A stretch of DNA of 64,000 nt from an uncultured Siphonobacter sp. (lineage in GTDB: Bacteria; Bacteroidota; Bacteroidia; Cytophagales; Spirosomataceae), in assembly GCA_913774715.1 (NCBI GenBank), contig CAJYHS010000204.1:62001-126000 (forward strand), written 5' to 3'. Numbering within the stretch: the stretch's first letter is position 1; each line of letters starts with the position of its first letter. Under the pieces are notes generated by a model. The model was given only the letters and a program-made list of their open reading frames with translations, made no database searches and was not told the origin of the DNA. The position numbers and the translations under genes were made by a program. Below are positions 63,550-64,000 of the stretch, one piece after another.

Positions 63550-63837
63550 TTAAATACCTTGATAGAAATCGATTACTTCACCTTCGGCAACAGTAATGAT
63601 CGCTCTCTTGATGGTGGAAGTTTGACCAGTCGTGATACGAGTACGCGTGCTGCGGGATTTTTTCTTCCCAATCTGACGGACTGTGTTCACTGACTCAACT
63701 TTCACACCATACATCTTTTCGATGGCTTTCTTGATTTCGACCTTATTGGCCTTAAGAGCCACTTCGAAGCCATACTTACCTTGCTCGTTCTGAGCCGTAG
63801 ACTTTTCAGTCAGCAAGGGGCGAATGATGATGCTCAT
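63550..63837 (-). CDS. rplW: 50S ribosomal protein L23
   Basis: 95 residues. IIRPLLTEKSTAQNEQGKYG, VALKANKVEIKKAIEKMYGV and KVESVNTVRQIGKKK match the family. It docks trigger factor and SRP at the tunnel exit. Confidence 0.96.
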   Translation of the reverse strand: MSIIIRPLLTEKSTAQNEQGKYGFEVALKANKVEIKKAIEKMYGVKVESVNTVRQIGKKKSRSTRTRITTGQTSTIKRAIITVAEGEVIDFYQGI

Positions 63838-63880
63838 AATGTTTTGTCGTCAATCGTTAGGTACCTTTCGGACCAACGGA

Positions 63881-64000
63881 TTAGTTCAATAATGCTTCGA
63901 TTTTTTCTACTGCACCTTCAGCGATGATCACACGATCAGCATTCAGTAATGCGTAGGTTGTCAACTGATCTGCTGGAAGCACATTAGCTTTAGGCAGGTT
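63881..64000 (-). CDS. rplD: 50S ribosomal protein L4 (C-terminal end; start outside window)
   Basis: The last 39 codons are visible, reading NLPKANVLPADQLTTYALLN and ending EGAVEKIEALLN before TAA (63883-63881). This is the usual L4 end (naLtvyDLLnhdklviteaAvekieevla), and the position upstream of rplW fits. Confidence 0.9.
   Translation of the reverse strand, partial: NLPKANVLPADQLTTYALLNADRVIIAEGAVEKIEALLN

Noticed and set aside
1-64000. CRISPR arrays, tRNA/rRNA genes, insertion sequences, prophage
   Set aside because: No direct-repeat array with unique spacers, cloverleaf-like sequence, transposase or phage gene was recognised.

Overview
This window looks like chromosomal core and accessory DNA of a Bacteroidota bacterium, most likely order Cytophagales (Spirosoma/Siphonobacter-like). 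That call rests on a SusC/SusD pair, several TonB-dependent receptors with or without carboxypeptidase-like domains, DUF4249 and DUF2306 proteins, a LytTR regulator on a membrane anchor, start sites without Shine-Dalgarno sequences, and candidate promoters with the Bacteroidota -7 box TAnnTTTG. The ribosomal cluster also has the order secY-map-infA-rpmJ-rpsM. No species was assigned, and nothing was searched against a database.

Layout. 1-2144 (-) is the N-terminal part of a large secreted protein (propeller-like region, then Ig/PKD-like repeats) that runs off the left edge. 2272-8510 holds an aminotransferase with a Tat signal, a rhomboid protease, a membrane LytTR regulator followed by a likely target gene (DUF2306), a TPR protein and an MFS carrier. 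8661-12350 is a TonB receptor, a sulfite-oxidase-fold protein and a di-haem peroxidase. 12402-15994 has a Skp/OmpH chaperone, a small membrane protein and a penicillin-acylase-family Ntn hydrolase. 16389-21150 has two glycosyltransferase-type genes around an MsbA-like ABC exporter. 21590-28247 has an S9 peptidase, a DEAD-box helicase, an SRPBCC protein, and a coupled SnoaL-GNAT-nitrilase operon. 28242-36157 has an orphan lipoprotein pair, nadB, a rhodanese-thioredoxin fusion, kup, a sugar-nucleotide epimerase, a lipoprotein and a Crp/Fnr regulator. 36560-39796 is a TonB receptor with its DUF4249 partner, followed by convergent carA. 41299-49184 is a SusC-SusD-M20-M20 operon. 49236 to the right edge is the S10-spc-alpha ribosomal-protein cluster on the minus strand, from rplQ back to a partial rplD, including rpmJ and rpmD.

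Three observations stand out. First, just downstream of the Crp/Fnr gene are two Fnr-type palindromes (TTGCG-N4-CGCAA) two helical turns apart. They sit about 42 and 64 bases upstream of a predicted start, ahead of a short non-coding stretch closed by a terminator: a candidate regulated small RNA or micropeptide (36179-36408). Second, most spacers in the ribosomal cluster carry their own hairpin of unrelated sequence; several arm mismatches become G-U pairs in the sense RNA, which points to RNA structure rather than DNA repeats. Third, the SusCD operon is paired with two AbgB-like M20 amidohydrolases and no glycoside hydrolase, which suggests uptake of an amide or peptide rather than a glycan.
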